Source: Puffinus mauretanicus
Lineage: Eukaryota; Chordata; Aves; Procellariiformes; Procellariidae
Direction of reading: 5' to 3'
Assembly: GCA_023333565.1 (NCBI GenBank)
Contig: JAJKFH010000347.1
Coordinates: 248,001 to 312,000, forward strand
Length of the DNA stretch: 64,000 nucleotides
How positions within the stretch are numbered: the stretch's first letter is position 1; each line of letters opens with the position of its first letter. Positions 23,801 through 37,751 of this stretch are shown in pieces. The notes below the pieces were generated by a model. It made no database searches, was not told the origin of the DNA, and saw nothing but the letters and a program-made list of their open reading frames with translations. A program made the translations under genes and the position numbers.

Positions 23801-26800
23801 AAATGTTCCTCTGCATTTTCCCACTGCAGCCGCGCCACTCGTGGTGTTGGGTGGATGATGGTAGGGAAAAGCTGTCTCCTCCTACAAGCAAAGGACACAG
23901 TAGTTCAGAGGTTTTGGCTCATGAAGTAGTACAGATGACGTTCTCATTACCATCACAACCCCCCTGGGACCTCTGTATGCCATTAACCTCAAGTCTGTAG
24001 TATTTTTTTTTTGGAGATGTTCAGGACTGAATGTACGTTCTTCTTTGGTCGGAGCTGCCAGTTTCAGGACTAGTCCGGGTTGCCGCTGGCAGGCAGTTTT
24101 GGGAACATTGCAAACACATGCTTCTGGTTGTGGCTGGAAATAGGCATGGAGATATTAATTCCCCTTTTCTGCCATTTGCATAAACAGTCTCTGGAAATCC
24201 TCCTTCTAAAAATCAAGACAAGGAATTGGCTCAGGGTGACGGTTTCTCCCCCAGGTTAAAATCTTTCCCCCCAGATTAAAAGCCTTCAGGAATAAATTGC
24301 ATGCCATGACCTTGCTGAGACCAACACAGCATAGCCCCTATACTCTGTCTTCTCCTTCGTGCCACTTAGAGTATGCCAGCTGCAGTTTTGTTGTGCGGTT
24401 GGAGTGTGGAGCACAGATTAATGCTATACGTAGACATAATTTAGTCCAGGTGGTTTGGTCTGTTTAGCTATGCCTTACCCTTTCCTCTTATTAATTGTAA
24501 TGTGTATGTTGCTTAAGTTTACCTTGCTTGCTCAGAGTAGGGGTTAGGATTTTGGCCATGGATTCAGGCCTGGGAGCCCCATGAGAGATCCCTCCAGACA
24601 GCTGGCGTTACCGGGAGGTTTTCAGTGTGTATTACCATGGGGGAGCTTCTACTGACATCTTCAGAATTAGTCAGGCTTATCATCTGCATCACCACTTCGA
24701 GCAAAACTTAGATGTTTGCCAGTTGGGGGAATGAAATGTGGAAGCTAACAAGTAGTTAAGATTAAGACATTCAGGAAGATAGAGATACCTCTTTGAAATA
24801 GCACTACATTTCATTGCCAGTAGTTTATGTTGGTATGGAAGAAAATGCAATCCATGAATATTTCTTATGACAGAAAATATTTGATAGATGTCACTGATGA
24901 TGTCATTAACTGTACTACTCAAGTCCACTGGTCCACAGGGGGAGGAATATATCTCCAATGCATTGGGATATGTTACACTGGAATAAACTGAATTCACCAA
25001 AAAACCACGAAACAACCTACCTACTGTTTTCTTCCCTGAACAATAACTAAAGATTGTTCATATTTTTAGATGATTTTTTTCACATGTTCTGTATACGAAG
25101 GAATTTGTGAAATATATTTAAGAACATAAAATAAAAATGAAAGTAAACCACCACTAGTGTAAAAAAGGAACAGTTACATAACAGATGTTGACCTTTATCC
25201 CTGCATTGAATGAAAAAATAGATGCTACATATATTGCCTTCATTTAAAAAAGGTAAATAATCATTATCGACAAAAATCAATGAAATATTAATTTGATGCA
25301 ACTTTCACACCACAGTGTTTCTTCCCTCCCCCTTTTCAATACTCCCATTCCTTCTATTTGTTGTTTTTTAACCTCTTTGCTTCATCATTCCTTCTCTTGG
25401 AGACAGGTTAGGAAGAAGCAGCAGTTGATGTCCTTGTGGGTCTTTTGTCTGCTTTGGGCCAGCATCTTTGTCCCGTGATCTTGTCTCCTCTCCCTCTTGT
25501 GATCTCTCTTTTTCTCTTTCACTCTTTCCTCCTCCTTTTCTTTTCTTTGTAGCTGAACAGCCCACAGCATAAAGCCTAAGAATGAAGTTTGGTAGCAGTT
25601 TCAGATCACCAAGTTCTGTGCTGATCCCTGCAGCTAGCATGGCCTAAGTACAACCTTCTAAAAAATAGTTGCGAAAGTAAGAGTGGAGATGACATAAAGC
25701 ATTGCCAAGATTAGCTTCCGAAAATATTTCTTATCTACAGCCTACTTGAATGGACAGGACCTCCTTCCTCTGATACCTTTCACACATTTTTGTCTCAGCG
25801 TATGTGGTATGTGAATTATTCATGGTCTGCTGGGCATAACTTTGCTGCCTATTAGAGTTTTGGGCCACATGCGCTTTTCTCACCTGATCCACCAGCGAAC
25901 ATGCCATCCCCATCCCCATGCGGTGCCCGTTTGTGGTACTTCTCTGGCAGGCAATTGTGAGCAAAAAAACCCAGCAAATGGTCTGTCAGGAAAAGGTTGG
26001 TTCAGCTCCTGTCTGGACTGTTTGGACAAGGTAACACCAGAGCCAGAAAAGTTAAAGCCGATCTCCTGAGGCTGGTGGGTGATTACTTGCAACCAGGAAG
26101 AGATTTTTGGGGCATGGATATGTGCCCAGTATCAGATGCAGAGGAAGCCAGAAGACTTCTCACAGATGTTATTCTACATGTGTATAAACAAGTACTAAAA
26201 ATGCATGCAATTATTTAACTAGAATCAATATATTCTGGTTTGGATTTGTATAGGTATTTTGAGTATGGACCAGGATGTTTTCCATTTACTAAGGGTACAT
26301 GCTCAGATACAGTGAGAGGCAGACACTTTATTAAGATAATACAGAAAGTGAGGCGATAATATCTGTGTCACTAGAGTAGTGATTTCATTGAAACAAAAGA
26401 GATAAGCTTTTCAATGACAAACTGTATTTGCTAGTACTGTATTGTTATTTCCCTTGATAATACGAACTAATATGCATGTAAAAGAGAAAACAGCCAGAAC
26501 TGCTCCCCCACACCAAAAAAGACACCACCCTCCCCCTCCAAAATCAGAATAGAATGCCCCAATCTGGTCTTCCAAAGATGAAATCCAGTTACGGCACTTT
26601 TAAACCCTCACCTTTCAAAGACTGTTAGATCTTTTAATAGCACTGTCTGACTTTCCACAGCGTGCACGACTGAACTTCCAGGATTTGCTCCCAAACATTT
26701 GTGCACTTTGTGGCTCTAAGTGAGCTCTCAGTATGGGATTTGCAACCGTAACACTAAAATGCAAGTCAGCCTGTGTTGTCCACCCCACACTTTGTGAGGG

Positions 26801-27169
26801 AAGAACCTCCTCCAGGGCCAGGGTCTGATTTTAGGGCCCAGGTGAACATCATTACATTTTCTGCCTTAAAGATTTTCAAGTCTTAAATACGTCATAGCTC
26901 CATCTTTGCCCATGGAAGCGTTTATGTTTATATAGATATATACTTTCATTAAAAATAGACATACCTCTTGATCTTCATGCTTACAGAAAATATGCTCAGA
27001 AACAGTGACTGTTTCGGGAGCAAGGCATCACAAAAATCTGGCATGTGTTTTAGTATCGACATGCAGATATCCACATCCGTTCTGAATTGTATGACAGCAT
27101 TGTTTGTTTGTGCAAGGCAAATATCGTATATAGCACAAATCACCATGAAATTACTGAGTAGTTACTTGA
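20822..27169. other. Non-coding stretch, mostly featureless
   Basis: About 6.3 kb. Open frames reach 108 codons (24689-25015, minus) and 94 codons (22523-22807, plus), with no recognised domain. GC-richer patches occur near 21640-21730 and 22070-22200. Pyrimidine-rich low-complexity patches lie at about 23655-23695 (with T-runs) and 25485-25553. A C-rich patch with broken runs is at 26505-26540. I recognise no transposon remnant. Confidence 0.4.
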
Positions 27170-27424
27170 TCATTTAATTATTGTGCAGTTACATAATAAC
27201 TCCATGACTATTGAAGCCCTTCAGATTGCATTAATTATACTTGGAGTAATTATTCCCATCCGCTGACATGGATATATGTCATACAGTTTGCTAGACAAGA
27301 TAAATTTTTCAGAAACTCATGACTGAAGAGAGGGTTTTAAAAATGGGCTGGCCAACACGGTCTTAATTATAACACTTGGCAGTGGGAATTTATTTCACCT
27401 AACATTGTGTAATGTAATTATGCT
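27170..27424. promoter_or_regulatory. Candidate element dense in homeodomain TAATTA cores
   Basis: TAATTA-type cores occur at 27174-27180, 27231-27238 (TTAATTAT), 27247-27253 (TAATTAT), 27363-27370 (TTAATTAT) and 27415-27420: five in 250 bp, some with identical flanks. The stretch is not simple sequence and has no open frame. Homeodomain proteins bind this core, and such clusters are typical of developmental enhancers, but AT-rich DNA also produces them by chance. Confidence 0.3.
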
Positions 27425-27960
27425 ACCCCAACAGAAAAGGATATGAATTGTACTTTGTAGTTGATATATCTCTAAGGATGAGATGTAAATATATAAATAA
27501 CAACTAAACTAAGACTCAATCACATTCCAGAATAAGTTGGTCCTCTGGGCTACAGTGACACTGTCCTGAAGGTCTGGCTTCAGACGGCAGGTTCGGGCAT
27601 TCGTGGTCCCTGCAGAGGTGCCTGTAGCTGAACTGAGGACTTCTGCCTGCTCCGCAGTCAGGTACAGCCTCTGGTTGCCTATTGATCACATCTGCCCCTA
27701 ATCCCACAGAGTTGGGTAGCATCACTCCATGTGCAGATGGGATTTGTGGGAGCAGCTACACAAGAGTATCTGTCCACTCACAGAGCAGGTAGCTATGGAG
27801 AGGTCCATACTAAGGAGTTGAGAAAATCAGAATTTTATCCTAGTTTTCCCTAACAAAACCTGAAGGCAGCGCTGCCTGTGTAGTATGGACGCAAGGCACC
27901 TTTTTTTTTTATCCAAATATGAGCTGAGACTTGCTCTCAAAAGGCAGAATATGTATACAT
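27425..27960. other. Non-coding stretch
   Basis: A GC-balanced patch at about 27520-27760 carries a 69-codon minus frame (27516-27725) with no recognised domain. Its composition differs from the flanks and it might be an old repeat, but I cannot identify it. A T11 run ends near 27910. Confidence 0.4.
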
Positions 27961-27990
27961 CTATATCTATATCTATCTATCTATCTATCT
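27961..27990. repeat. (ATCT)n microsatellite
   Basis: CTATAT and TCTATA words lead into a pure ATCT run of about five units that ends at CTGTATAG. Short but likely polymorphic. Confidence 0.85.
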
Positions 27991-29460
27991 GTATAGAGAA
28001 AGCTATGGTTCATAACCTCTGGAAGGACTAGGTTCATTTCCAGCTCTACAGGAACCTTCTTGGCTGATGTTGGGAAAATCAGATGGCATCTTTGTGATGT
28101 TGCTGAGCTGTGGGATCATCTCATCTCTTTAGATTTTGATTTCTTGAGGCAGAGGTTGTTTCCTATGTGCCTATGGGGACTCAGCAGAACAGGGCTCTCA
28201 TCTTGGTTCAAGTAACTGAATGGCACTGTGAGCTGAGGAAAACAAGAATGCAGCTAGGAGTTGATATACCAAAGGTATCAAATGGCATCTGAAATGGAAT
28301 AACTGACTTTGTTAACACTGGCCAGATTGGCATTTCCTTCTGTGTTACAGATTGCAGGTGGGGTGACACCTAGACTAATCATAATAAAATTACTATTTTC
28401 TTGCCAGAAATAAGCACACTAAAATAATGTGACTGTATTGGCATTTTGTAACATCACTAACACCACTAACAACATTTCATAACACAGCTTGCCTTATGTA
28501 TATAAGCAATGGCCACAATTGCAAAGGGGCAAACTGAGACTTTTGGTATAGTTGCCCAAATGGGGAATAGGAAAACATGTGCAAAAAGTAAAGTCTGCCA
28601 GAGAGAAATGAGCAAGCAGCTAAGATGTCTGGTAAAACCAAAATGATCCTGCAAAACAGTCAGGAAAGGTAATTCTGCAGAATAGTCCAGCAGAATAAGT
28701 GAAGCTGGAAAAAGTCCTCACCCTGAAAATAAGGTGTCAAGGGCAAATGAGATGAACCCTCCTTTCTTTTTGGGGGGAGGGACAAGACAAACACAAAACC
28801 CTGCATCAACAATGAATGAGGAAGGATGGGGAAGAAAGCAAGCAGCCCACTGTGGCTCCGGCTTCCTCCATCAAAGCGATGTTGTGATGGGCTGCCTTGT
28901 CCTTAGCCACTCCAGACCACCAAGATCAATGCAGTGATGTGTAATGTTAATGAATATCAATCCAATAAAGAGTTGTTTTAAAGTTTGGAATTGGCCTGAT
29001 TTAAATAATCCTACAACAGCGAACTCCCCAGCTGGCTTACATGCGTTCAACTGCAACAGTCGCTGGTAATTTTAAAACATACAATGGCACCAGAACCTCA
29101 CACACTAGAGAGAGAAATCTAATGTTTACTCACAAGGTGGGTGTATTTTAAAATTACTTTTATAGTTTTTACAGTTTAGAAATGTACGAGGAGATACACT
29201 TCTAAGCTTGCATCAAAGGAGACCGCTGATCTCAGATGAGTTAGATAACATATCAACTGTGTGTCATATAGCCTTCAACATATAATATCTTCAAATATAG
29301 GTAAGATCTCACATCCTATGTGGCATGCAAGATTTATTTATGCCACAGAAACCTTCCCACAACTTTGCTTTCCCCTTTATTCTGTTCACCAGCTGCGATC
29401 TATAAAAGGTAATTTTTTATTCTGGAACTATTCTTACAATAATTAGTAAATAATTAACAT
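27991..29460. other. Non-coding stretch, no recognised feature
   Basis: About 1.5 kb without a supported gene. Open frames are at most 67 codons. A G7 run near 28773-28779 is present. No dispersed repeat recognised. Confidence 0.45.
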
Positions 29461-29484
29461 AATAATAATAATAATAATAATAAT
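29461..29484. repeat. (AAT)8 microsatellite
   Basis: Eight uninterrupted AAT units, flanked by AACAT on the left and GAAAA on the right. Confidence 0.95.
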
Positions 29485-32400
29485 GAAAAATGGCTGGTTT
29501 AGTCTTTGTTTTTAAATCCTAGAATTAAATCAAATGTATTAGGACTGTGCCTATATGCTCATGTAATTGATTGGGCAAAGTGGACTCGCTGGTTTTGTGA
29601 CCAAGGGAAGCATGCTAACCCTGTCCTGTTTTTCAATGTCCACAAAGCACAGGGAGTTGATGGGAAAGAGCTGTACATCCCTTTTCCCACCCATAAACAA
29701 GAACCGAAGGTAACTTTGAACCTAGTTAATGGGGGGAGGTTGACTATCTCTGTCTCCGCTCCAGGAAACTGAGACAACAGTTGGCTCCCCACTTTCCTTT
29801 GTAACCTGAATTTCTGCTAAAATGATCCCCGTGAAACAGGTAATGTTGTTTCTACTTAAATGACCATCATTAGTATTCAGAGTGTGCGTCAGCTGGAGCT
29901 AAACAGAACAATTTCCACATGGCAATCAGGGGGCATGCCAGCATCCCTTGATGGCCCTGGATCTCTCTGCTGGTCCCTGGCTTCCCATGGCTCATGCTCA
30001 AACCCACCCTGGGCTGTGCCCCCACGCTGGAGATGGGCTTTCCATAACAGTTTCCCAGCAGCTGCTTTCTCTTCTGCACGGATTGGCTGCATCCAGGACT
30101 GTCAATGCCCATAGGGTTTTGGGCGGGATTGCTTTTTAATGAAAAACAGTAATTTAAAAAATTTCATGAATTCAGGGTGTTTTTTTTTTGAAGCTTAAAA
30201 TATCTAATTAACTGCTTCCTGAAGTCAATCTCAAGGAGTCCTAAAAACAATGTTGTTTCAGCTGTGATATGGTCGCAAATTATGTACCTTGAGAAATAGT
30301 ATCCTGATTCATTAGTGATATTTTGAGGAAACGGAGGGATGGTAAACTAACCAGAATATCTATGTGCATTTAAAGTAGCCCATTCTCTGAAAGTGCTCTA
30401 TCAAAAGCTTTATTTACCACAGTTTAAGCTTTTAAGGATCGTGTTAAAATCTCCAGATCTGACCGAATGAACGGAGATGCTTTTAGAGGGGGTTCTAGAG
30501 GCTACCAGAAAAATAAATGTCAGTATCTGCAAGAATGGGGGTAAAGAATTTGTTTTGGGGTTGTTGGTGCATTAGTTCGGCACATTTTGTCTATGAATTG
30601 CCTTCATGATTATGCCTGCCACTATCATTTAAGATGTTTACTGATGTTTTACCATTATCTTTGTCAGGAAGCAATGTCCCGGAACAGAAAACTCAATAGG
30701 TCTTTTCCATAAAGTCAAAGAAACAAAACTAATCAACCTGGAAAGTTGTTCTCTGTCCCTCATTACCAGCTTCTCCTTGAATCAAAGTGTTGAGAATTGA
30801 TATCAAGGTACATAGCTAATAGCTTTATTGAACGTCTCCACGGCATATGTATCTATGTGGTCTTGAATAAGCTCCCAAACTGCTGTGCCAGCATGCTTTG
30901 GGCTCATTTTAAAGTTTACAGCTATTTTTTTTTTCAAGGGCAATCTTCTCAGCTGCTCCAAAGTCTAGAAGTCATGCACCTGGACGATAACTTCTCAGGC
31001 TCACAGCTAGAGTGTTTTGCTCTACTCTGCCAAGAGCTTTTCATGACTTTCCCTCCTGTCCTCATCACTGATAGATACCATTAACAGAAAGCTTCAAGTT
31101 GTCATGAGACACGAAACAGAATAAACAGACTCTGCCCTTTCACCTAGCAGTTTGTAAATAGAGATTAAGTTAACAGTGTGTGTTGTCTGCACCTATAAAC
31201 ATCCTCCCAGGACATAGGTGACTTGAAATACACCTTGTTCTTACCATGAGGAAAAACTCACTCTTTCATATGTCTGTATTTTTGATCTACGTTGCTTTGA
31301 TTAACACTTTGCTTTAGAGATAAAATCAACATGCTGTATTGGTGTAAAACTAAGTTCAGCTATTATGCTTTGGAAACCACTTCTTAGGATAAGAATAATA
31401 GAAGGTAAAAAGAATTTACAGTTAAGGAAACCTAGAAACTTTAAAATAGTATTTATATAGAAAATATACTCTTTGTAAGTTGACTTTTAAAAAGCAGGCT
31501 GCAAAAATACTAGTTTTCCATTGTATTAAACTTACCCTGTGTTTTTCGTATGAGTTGAGAAAACAGGAAATCACTGGTAAGCAATTCATTATACTTTGCA
31601 AAAGCTGTCAGCCTCTGCTTAAGAGATTCAAAAATAAGTCATATCAAGGAATGTAAAATACCATTGATTTTAAGAAGCAGAGCTGCCTCAAAGGTTGAAA
31701 TAATTGGTTTATATTGGGAAACTTGTACAGTATCTTGATAGCCCGGTGACTACAACTTCCCTTTTTGCATCTGCATGCAAGCCAAAAAACCCTCCCTTTT
31801 GTGTGGTGACTACATTAGTTGAGGGCCAAGGCTAACACCTTGTATGTTAATATTGCAAATATCTGTAAGCAAACATATAAAACCTACTTCATAACGGTGT
31901 ACAAATGAAGCCATCAGCCTGTCTCTAATTTGGGAGTTATCGAGATACGTATTTTTGTAGGTACAAAAGGTTTTCATACAACCCCTGTCGCCAATATCGC
32001 TTTTAGGCACATGAAAAATGATCAGATTTCTTCCAAAAAATCGACTAAATACAGATTCACTTCAGAAATCAAGCAGTAAATGTTGCTGATTTCTTGGCAG
32101 CGCTGCAGGTACAGTACTGCCAAATCACTTACTGTACAGCGTGAGGCTGAACCGAGAGGCACACAGAAGAACTAACAGTGCTAGTCACATGCAGCAATTA
32201 GCTATGGTAACAGAATTGTTTTTAAACCGGGATTTGGACTTCATTTAAATAAAACTCGCCTCAAATTTACATGTTACAAAGCACTCTGCCTGGAATGAAA
32301 GTACTTAGTGTGTTGAGGCTCTGTGATTAGATTTCAATTTCAGGCAGCCAGGCAGGGTTGGATTTGGGGGTAAAAAATACTCCTTGCTTGTAGAAAACAT

Positions 32401-32939
32401 ATTAATTCTTTAGATAAATAAAGATTCACCCTTCCCACCCCTGCCAGAGAATTATTCAACCATTTTTTAAAAAGCTATATTGTTAAATAGTTCTCTTCAG
32501 TCTTAAGCTGAAAACCAATATACCTTGATTAAGAAGTGATTAATATTACTTGGTGAGAAGCTAAGCTGTCACATAATAGTCTGGAGGATCCGCAAAAAGT
32601 CAGAAAGATATTACAACACAGCATGAGCTCCTCTCTGATCTTCTAAATACCTGGACTGTATTTGCTTCTACAATTTCTGCCTTATCTAACCTTCTTTATG
32701 TTCACCTGTAAGTTTATATTAAAGCCCCAATCAGTAATATGGCTTCTAACACTGAGGATTTCATACTGTACAGAAATTAACCACCTCAAGTACACGCATT
32801 TGCACTCTAAAATCCTTCCTGCCACTGCAGTGCATTTCCAAGACAGGAAAGTCCAGACAGAAGTACCAATGCAAACATGTAGATATTATAGCATGGAGGT
32901 ATAGACGTATACATGTGCAATGTGATTTTTAAAATCCAA
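29485..32939. other. Non-coding stretch
   Basis: About 3.5 kb. Open frames reach 95 codons (30797-31084, plus). A GC-richer patch at 29920-30120 carries overlapping frames on both strands, a sign of chance. GCTATGGTAAC at 32201-32211 resembles an RFX X-box half. The T-runs near 30181-30189 and 30925-30933 are unremarkable. No transposon remnant recognised. Confidence 0.4.
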
Positions 32940-33050
32940 ATATTACTACATCTAGAGGTTATTAATAAGAGGAATAACAACAACAGCAATGATAATAACA
33001 ATTAGCTATTATTATTAGCTATTATTAGTTATTACAACAATTATATAGTG
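32940..33050. repeat. AT-rich degenerate trinucleotide stretch (ATT/AAC/AAT)
   Basis: Contains AATAACAACAACAGCAATGA, then ATAATAACAATTAGC and two copies of AGCTATTATTA-like words (33003 and 33018), ending ATTACAACAATTATATAG. It looks like a decayed ATT/AAC microsatellite. Confidence 0.75.
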
Positions 33051-33279
33051 TGATGACTGATGGCTTTTCAGACGTATTTACACAGGTGTGGTAGGAATAT
33101 CTTTAATATCCAGTATAATGTATCCTTACAAAACAGATGTTTATGCAGCTACAAAGTTCCCTCTGGAGAAAGATGTAATAATTTAATTCAACTCCTAAAA
33201 ACCGAAGAAACCAGGGCAAACGCTGTGTGTAGGCAAGCCCGGGCTGGTCCCTGTGCAAGATGCTTGCGCTCTGCACATG

Positions 33280-33920
33280 GAGAAGACCCGAAGTGGGAAG
33301 GACGGAGGGAGAAGCTCCCTTCGCCTTAGGGCACGTGGCAGGTCAGCGGCTGAATTAGCAGGATACCCCCTTCTCCCGGCTCCCAGACTTATCCGCTTGA
33401 CCGTGCTGGTCTTGATGGCGAAAGGAATTAATTGGCAAATTCAGCCGTTGCACAGATCACCCTAATTTGCTGTGACTTCACCAGCAGCGGTGCTGACTTC
33501 GCGCTCCGGGGCGCATCACGTGCCTTATCGTATGCTCAGACCGTCACCGACTCTTGAGCAAAAGCAGAGGAACAGGGGGTAGTGTTGTAAAGACGAGGTG
33601 GCCTCGGTGCAGCAGCCAAGGACAGACCTCGTTCCCACTTTGGGAGACTGGCGGGCAACGTAGGACCTGTATCCCACGGCCCCCCGGTCATGCCGCTTTT
33701 GGTGCTGGGAGCAGGGAGCAGGACGCGCATCCCGAAGCTGGCGACTTCTTTGTCACGTTGGCTACGTGCCACCCAGCGAGGTTTGCCCTGGTTTATGCAA
33801 CAGCAATTAGCAGGAATAACGTCCCTGTAGCCCATGTGCTGCAAAAAAACATCCCTCCATCGAGCTGCTGCAGTCCTTCGGTGAGATGCAAGCTCCGAGC
33901 TGGCCAAATGAAGTACAGGC
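33280..33920. promoter_or_regulatory. CpG-richer block, possible small CpG island
   Basis: GC and CpG content rise clearly over this block. The densest part is 33481-33555, with nine CpGs in 75 bp and a CACGTG E-box core near 33518. A 160-codon minus frame (33536-34018, extending beyond the block) and a 125-codon plus frame (33554-33931) overlap here; both are expected in GC-rich DNA and neither has a recognised domain. It could be a distal promoter, a methylation-protected enhancer or GC-biased DNA. No transcription-start signature is certain. Confidence 0.35.
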
Positions 33921-36900
33921 TCTTCTGCTGAATCTGCCTGAAACATTTTTCTTATATCCCAGCTGTTACAGCACCCAGTCGACGGAGCTGTGAGATGAGG
34001 AACATATGCCTGTAACACTTCATTTCAACAGGCTCACTTAGTGTCTCTTACTTTGATCTTTCACTGTATACTTCCTGTAACTGGAGTTAGTTACAGGCTG
34101 AAACAAAGCCCAGAGTTACCAAAGAGTTTTTTTTCCCCTAAATATTCCTTTTGTACCAGATTCTGTTACTGAGCGCGTCAAATGAACCAGCTGGAGGACA
34201 GTGTCTCTGCGAAAACGCTGCGGCAGTTCGAACTCTTTCTCATTGCCTTTGTGGCAGTCGGTGTTGCACCATCACGGCAACTCCGAAGTGGTTGCAATTT
34301 TTCAGACCTGATAATGCCCTTTAGGTTCCCTTTTCAGCTAGAAACAGCCCCGGCTAAATGCAATGAAGCGCTGAGCAGAAGGTCACTGGGTGAATTGGGG
34401 AGTCAACCCCCCGCCACTAGACCTTCATCATCCTTCATAAAAACCAATGAATTTCCAATCCCAAGCTTTGGCCTGTGTATTTAGTATTAACTATTTAGGT
34501 AGGGCTCAATTATTTCTTTAAACAGGAGTTTTCAAATGCTGCAGTAATGTTCATTTTGCATTGCAGACAGGCAGAGAATGATAATTCTCCGTTGAACATA
34601 AAGTGATCTTTTCCTAAAGAAGTGGTTGAACCGTCACGAACAAGTTTTGTTACAATGGAGACGAAATATGGCTAAAAATATACCAGTGAACACACAAGCC
34701 TGTAAGGAGTAAGCAGCCGCCTTTTCCACAATCGTTTATTCAGTTGTTTTTCCAGTATCACCCTTGTAGCATAACAATCAGATGAAAATAAAACACCAGC
34801 ATTGCCCTGTAATAAGATTATTTTCTAGCAGCACCACGTGGGTCTGTGTACACAGAATATCTTTCACTGTCATGTCAAGTGCTGCGATTCCAACGATCTT
34901 TGTTAAAGGAGAAACAAGTTTTACATATACATATGAGCAACATGCAGGAATAAAGCTTTGCTAGAATGCTGTGGTTTTTAAAAATTAAGTATGTAAATGT
35001 TGTGCTGCATAAGCATGAGGTACATTTCAAACATATGGGGAGTAGAAATTGAACTAGAATTCAGTTATTCTGGATTCTCATTTCTATGCTCATTTCATTA
35101 CAATATGGAATTGCAGAGGGAGTCTCGTCATCTTCAGATTTCAAAGCGTCTCAGGCTTCCTAATATGCATGTTGCTTGATTTTTATTATTCTCGTAAGTC
35201 GAGGTGACTGCTTAGTGCTTTACAACATCATCAGTGATCATTCCTATAGAGTCAACAGAAAAAAGAAAGTCAGCTCTACTATGTTTCCTCAAATTCTAAA
35301 TTTTTTTGTTTGTTTTGTGGTAGAATCCAAGAGCCTTACCTTTAATCATTGAGTTTCTCAGAATATACACTTAAGGAAAGAAAACCTGAAGGAGAATTCC
35401 CTGGTGAAAATGAAAAAAAAAAAGAAGATAATAATTTAAGGGCTATGGAGGAAGTTTCCTTATGTGTCCTCTGGCCTACAAGACAAATCAAAGCGAATAA
35501 TTTTAAAATTTTGAGTATCATACATGTATTCTTTGTGAAGCTGTTCTCACACTGCGTGCTTACCATTCTCCTCTACATTCAACTGTTGATAGGCTTTGCA
35601 GAAAAAGGACCATCTCCAGATTTTATAAACTATGTTAGCCACCTAAAGAAGTGGGCAGCAGCTAGAAGGCCTTTAAAAGCAAATGGTTGCCTGATTTTTT
35701 TGGAAATAACCCACTGAGGACTTCTATACTATTAGGACCTTTAAAGATATCATATAGAGTCTTACCTGGATTGAAAACAACAAAAATACAGAAAGAAATA
35801 TATGACAGAGAATCTGAATACATTCAATAAGAAGTTACAACGCAATCTCTTCTGGGAGAAGATCAAACCTCTAAAATCAAACCTGGGAGAAGTTCATCTC
35901 TAGAATATATTTGAGGAACTGATATTAACAGGAGGATGCATAGTGAAGAAAAAGACTCAAGAGTAGAAATCAAAAGCATTTTAATAAGATTATTGATTCA
36001 TGAAGTTAATATATTTATTAAAATAAGGTTGTAATCCAGAAATGATTACCAGTTTGAATAACCAGCCTGAAGCAACTGGAAAGGGTTGTCTTCCCAGAAA
36101 TCATTCACCCTGTGAAAAAGAGTTGGGGGAGGAGGTGGGAATTGAAAAAGGAACAAATGAAAAAGCTTTGAACAAAAGTCTTAAGCATATGGCTTGTTTA
36201 CATGTCTAACTACTAATTAGGTATCTTAAAAAAAGTAATTTGTGAATTTAAGGCTGCTGCTCCACTAGCGTGTTGCAAGCCTGCCACAGGTCTACCCCAA
36301 AGTCTGTGGTAGAGAGTACTAGTTTTGAGCATGCTTTCCTTGCTTCAGCAGAAATGTTGTACAGCATGTTAACACAATATTATCAGAATATTCTGGTACA
36401 GTAGAATAGACACCAATATTGACTTGCTGGTGACAGTCATCAACTAGAGGCGGTTGTACTGGATTACTTCAGCAATCCCTTAGTCTTCGTCCAAGAGGAG
36501 CCAGCGCCCTTTGCTTGGCTGGGGGATTGTAACCTCACCTCAGGCTGAGACCAGAGGAGGCAGCTCATCAGGACTTCTGTTTCTGCTGATTGGAAACTGT
36601 CCTCTCTGTAAAAGTGGATGCTCTGCAGGTCCATGTTGTGAAAAACCACCAATAGCAGGAGACCTGCAAAGGGAACCAAAAGCCTCATCTGACATTGGAG
36701 GGACTGGGAAACAAATCATTCTCACCCAGAACGCAGAAGACTTCTTAAAAAAAATGCTAATAAATCTTCCAGCTGCGGTATCTAATTGATGGACCTGCCC
36801 TCTATGATAGACTCAAAGGTCCTCAGGAGTGGGCAGACTGAGAAAGCCACAAAGCGTGGAGACACCATGAACTGGGGAGAGAAGTGTCCAAGAGTCAGGG

Positions 36901-37751
36901 TAAACCATGGCATCTCACATAGGTACCATTAGGGTCTCCTTGCAGTCTGATGTTGGAGGACAAGACAAATACAGCTCCTTTTTCCTTTCCCAATGGAGGG
37001 AAAAGAGAGGGAAGACTTAAAGAAAGCCCAGCCTAATTCAGCAGCCCCATGGTTACAGGAAGCTTGCGATTTTGAAAATATTTTTCAAAAATAATTATGT
37101 TGAGGTAAAACATCTTTTAAAAAACACTGCTCAACAATGAAATGTTTCTGTCCTCTTCAAACTGTTAGGTCTGAAATCCTGCCAACAATACCCTTTGCAG
37201 CTGTTTATATTGGTTCAGTTCCCTTCCTGTTATCCATTTATTTGTTCTGTGCTTGTTAGCATTTTGTGCTAGTTCTAATTTCCTCTCCCTATCTAATCTA
37301 CGCAGTTGACTCAGTTCAACTGTCAGATTCCTCCTTTTTTCTCTTGCTTTTTCACTTTTTTTTCATCTCAAGGTTCACATATTGTTTTAACTCTTCTTTA
37401 ACTTATGAAAAACCATATATCTCTGCGTTAAATACTGACAGTGCATGCTACATTTACTAGCAAAACAAGGCAGAGCTTTTGCTTTCCTATGAATGCATGA
37501 AGAGTTTTTTGGGATTGCAATTCCCACTAACAGTAATGGGAACTACATATGTAAATCTCTGTTTTACCTATAGTCCCCACTTATTTATTTAGTCCCTAAC
37601 ATAAAAACAAAATAATCAGATCAAACATTCAGTGTCTTGTAGAGTTTACTAATAGAAAATAGATCAGTCTGTCTCATTTTTACATTAAATTCTAGGGTCA
37701 AAATAGTTGACATTTAAAACTCATAAATGTGTACCTAAAGATGTTCTCACA
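33921..37751. other. Non-coding stretch
   Basis: About 3.8 kb. Open frames reach 122 codons (35349-35717, plus) and 100 codons (34182-34484, plus) with no recognised domain. An E-box ACCACGTGGG lies near 34831-34840. GTTACAATGGAGAC near 34650-34663 is a weak RFX-like word. No repeat recognised. Confidence 0.4.

Noticed and set aside
33536..34018. 160-codon minus-strand frame
   Set aside because: Lies in the CpG-rich block with a 125-codon frame open on the other strand; no recognised domain.
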